Assembly (NCBI GenBank): GCA_965644295.1
Contig: CBFFRP010000299.1
Coordinates: forward strand, 1 to 23,744
Source: Paraphysomonas bandaiensis
Lineage: Eukaryota; Chrysophyceae
Length of the DNA stretch: 23,744 bases
Direction of reading: 5' to 3'
The notes beneath the pieces were generated by a model. It ran no database searches and was not told the DNA's origin. It worked only from the letters and a program-made list of their open reading frames with translations. Of this stretch, positions 21,807 through 23,744 are shown one piece after another. The number at the start of each line of letters is the position of its first letter. Positions within the stretch are counted from its first letter, which is position 1. A program made the translations under genes and the position numbers.

Positions 21807-23744
21807 GATATGCAGCGTAGTGAGCGTACTATATAATATTTCTTATACTACAATACAATTGATTTCTTATTATTTTGCATTCAGTAGCCGCTATTTATTA
21901 ACTACAGGTTCACCATAGTATTGTCAGTATATACGCATATACTGTCGACTGTTAGGAGAACTTGCAACAATGTGTGCCTCATATCATACACTCATCATTC
22001 GAATCAGGTGCATTAGGAGAGGTTAAGCATGTTATATATTAAGGTAATGATGATGCTAATTAAGGAAATAATAACGACTACAACTCTTCGCATTCATCAT
22101 CACACAAATTTACAAATTTCAAAATCTCGTAGTTGCTATTCCCTCAGTATCCCTCTGTGGTAGGAGTACATTTGTTGTAGCTATTATATAGAAATTTGGC
22201 GTTTTATTGCTTGTTTTGAGTTGATCTAGAATACAGTACACATACCACTTACCATTGAATAGAAGCAATATTTTGATTCTTATTTGCTTTCTTAATTTAA
22301 ATCAGGGAGCACTATATCCTTTAACAGCGAGCAGGCTACAACTGGCTATACATTCTAGATATATTAGGTCTTCGACATCACGAGGATAAGCTTCAATTTA
22401 CCTTGGTGACAAGAAATTGCAGTCAAACAAGGCTTCTTGTTGTCATTAATATTATTGTCTAATTTTCTGTACATCACGCTTAACTCCTGCTAGTGCAACT
22501 AATTTGAAAGTTCTGACAAACACGATGTGACCCAAACCCTGAAAGGACTGGGTGCCATTGAAAAAAGTGCTTTGACAATATTATATCTGATGTTGAAGGT
22601 GATTCGTATCATTGGCACCTTTTCCTTCTTATCAGGATTGTGTGAGTCTTAACATACACACATATATACAGCATACAACCTAGTTGCAATTGAACTGTCG
22701 ATAAATGTGATGATGACGCCAATGACAACAAGAAGCCTCGTGCCACCACGACTTTTCATATTTATCATCACGGTTTGCTATTCCCTTATGTGGTAGACAT
22801 TAGACATACATTTGTCATTGCTGTAGCTATTATTGATATCCGGGGGTATATTGGAATGAGTTTATCCAGTCCAAATGTCATTCTCTTCGTACGTGTCATT
22901 GATTTGAAACAGTTTATCTACTTCCTCTTACAGCAAGCATGAACATTATGAAGAAACTACAATTTAACCTAGAGATAAGGAGTATTGTCCCTTGTCAAAA
23001 TTTTAAGACTCAGGCATTTCAATTTTGAGCGCGGGACGACATAGCCTCATTATTACCTGTGGTTATATATAACTATTCTTATCCCTGGTGCATAGTGTGT
23101 ATTTTTGAGAGAACCTACTTCTAATAAATCAACAACAACTACTCGCAAAAGTGGCGTACACTCAGTTTAAAAAATCAAATTGTTAGCCTTTACAAAATGT
23201 TGGATTACTGATGACGTTTCCTCTAATCTCGTTTTCTGTACGCAGGTTTACGTATACAAAGCCGGGCTTAAACAACATAACTGTCATTACAACTCTACGA
23301 CAACGGTTAACATTCACAACGTATACACTTATATAGAGTTAACAAACGCATGGACACATCGAATGTCACACTAGCTCCATTGATGGCATCATCAAAATAC
23401 AGAATTGTATTAGCCGAAGCAATGCGTAGATGAAATCTTCACGACGAACAGCAGCACCAGCAAGATAATATGCTGTTGTGCAAATACGAAGTAATATTCA
23501 ACTACACTTTTACAGTCTTCAAAACAAGTCACTGGGATGGAAGGACTGGCCTCTTGTTTAATAGGACTATCTGTGATAACACGGAGCAAATATATCGAAG
23601 CTCTTGGCAAAGCAGTGTCTCCAGTGTTGAAGTTGATACAGTAATCTGGTGATGGTGAGTACTAATGTTACATATATACTTGACGAAAAAAAACTCACAG
23701 AAAAACCTACCGAAAAAATCTACCTCACAGTTTTTTTTGGGTGT
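21807..23744. other. Gene-free AT-rich end of window
   Basis: 1.9 kb without a supported gene. It holds a pair of inverted 17-mers (22431-22447 and 22721-22737) and a loosely similar direct repeat (about 22132-22189 and 22780-22838, both with GCTATTCCC, then GTGGTAG, ACATTTGT and GTAGCTATTAT). A stretch at about 22510-22650 stays open for some 45 codons but has no early ATG and no recognisable motif. The final 60 bases are A- and T-rich homopolymer runs. Confidence 0.55.
22431..22737. repeat. Inverted 17-bp repeat pair
   Basis: GGCTTCTTGTTGTCATT at 22431-22447 is exactly the reverse complement of AATGACAACAAGAAGCC at 22721-22737, and similarity extends one or two bases further with a mismatch. 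The 273-bp interior has no recognised gene. It could be the ends of a small non-autonomous element, but no target-site duplication is obvious. Confidence 0.6.

Noticed and set aside
22510-22650. Roughly 45 open codons including LKGLGAIEKSALTILYLMLK
   Set aside because: No ATG near the start, stops on both sides, no recognisable family and no splice partner found.

Overview
This is a chromosome end from a eukaryote. The first 117 bases hold CCCTAA repeats (TTAGGG on the other strand), the C-rich strand expected at a left-hand telomere. Five protein-coding genes can be assembled from sequence alone. They contain 25 inferred introns, all GT-AG and mostly 47-100 nt. The gene-poor DNA between them is AT-rich with repeat debris. 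The gene set suggests a stramenopile (heterokont) alga or a relative: an LRR-ROCO gene built from one-repeat exons as reported for the brown alga Ectocarpus, a cytochrome-b5 front-end fatty-acid desaturase resembling thraustochytrid enzymes, and stramenopile-like LRR receptors. The species is not determined, and the short introns argue against a typical large-intron brown alga. All gene models are my own splice reconstructions with no transcript support, although every exon joins in frame.

Layout. 1-117: telomere tract with one interruption. 331-5435 (-): 8-exon gene for a 1515-aa LRR ectodomain protein with a multi-pass membrane C-terminus, transcribed towards the telomere. 5436-5840: divergent spacer. 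5841-7149 (+): 2-exon front-end desaturase. 7150-9674: 2.5 kb without a gene, holding degenerate repeats and one copy of an LTR-like dispersed repeat. 9675-10289 (-) and 10683-12377 (+): head-to-head genes for mitochondrial F1-ATP synthase delta and beta subunits sharing a 393-bp spacer. 12378-15173: no intact gene, but a 254-bp palindrome made of two copies of the dispersed repeat, and a broken Ty1/copia RNase H fragment. 15174-20722 (-): 13-exon gene for a 1599-aa LRR-ROC-COR-TIR-SAM protein. 20723-23744: no convincing gene.

How the parts relate. The F1 pair is housekeeping and the desaturase is lipid metabolism. The two large LRR genes at either side look like a cell-surface receptor and an intracellular NLR-like signalling receptor. 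The most unusual item is the second: a Roco GTPase with an N-terminal LRR array encoded on interchangeable phase-1 exons of 72 or 144 nt and a C-terminal TIR, basic coiled coil and SAM domain. Its TIR has Gln where NADase TIRs usually have the catalytic Glu. An immune role for either receptor is inference from architecture.
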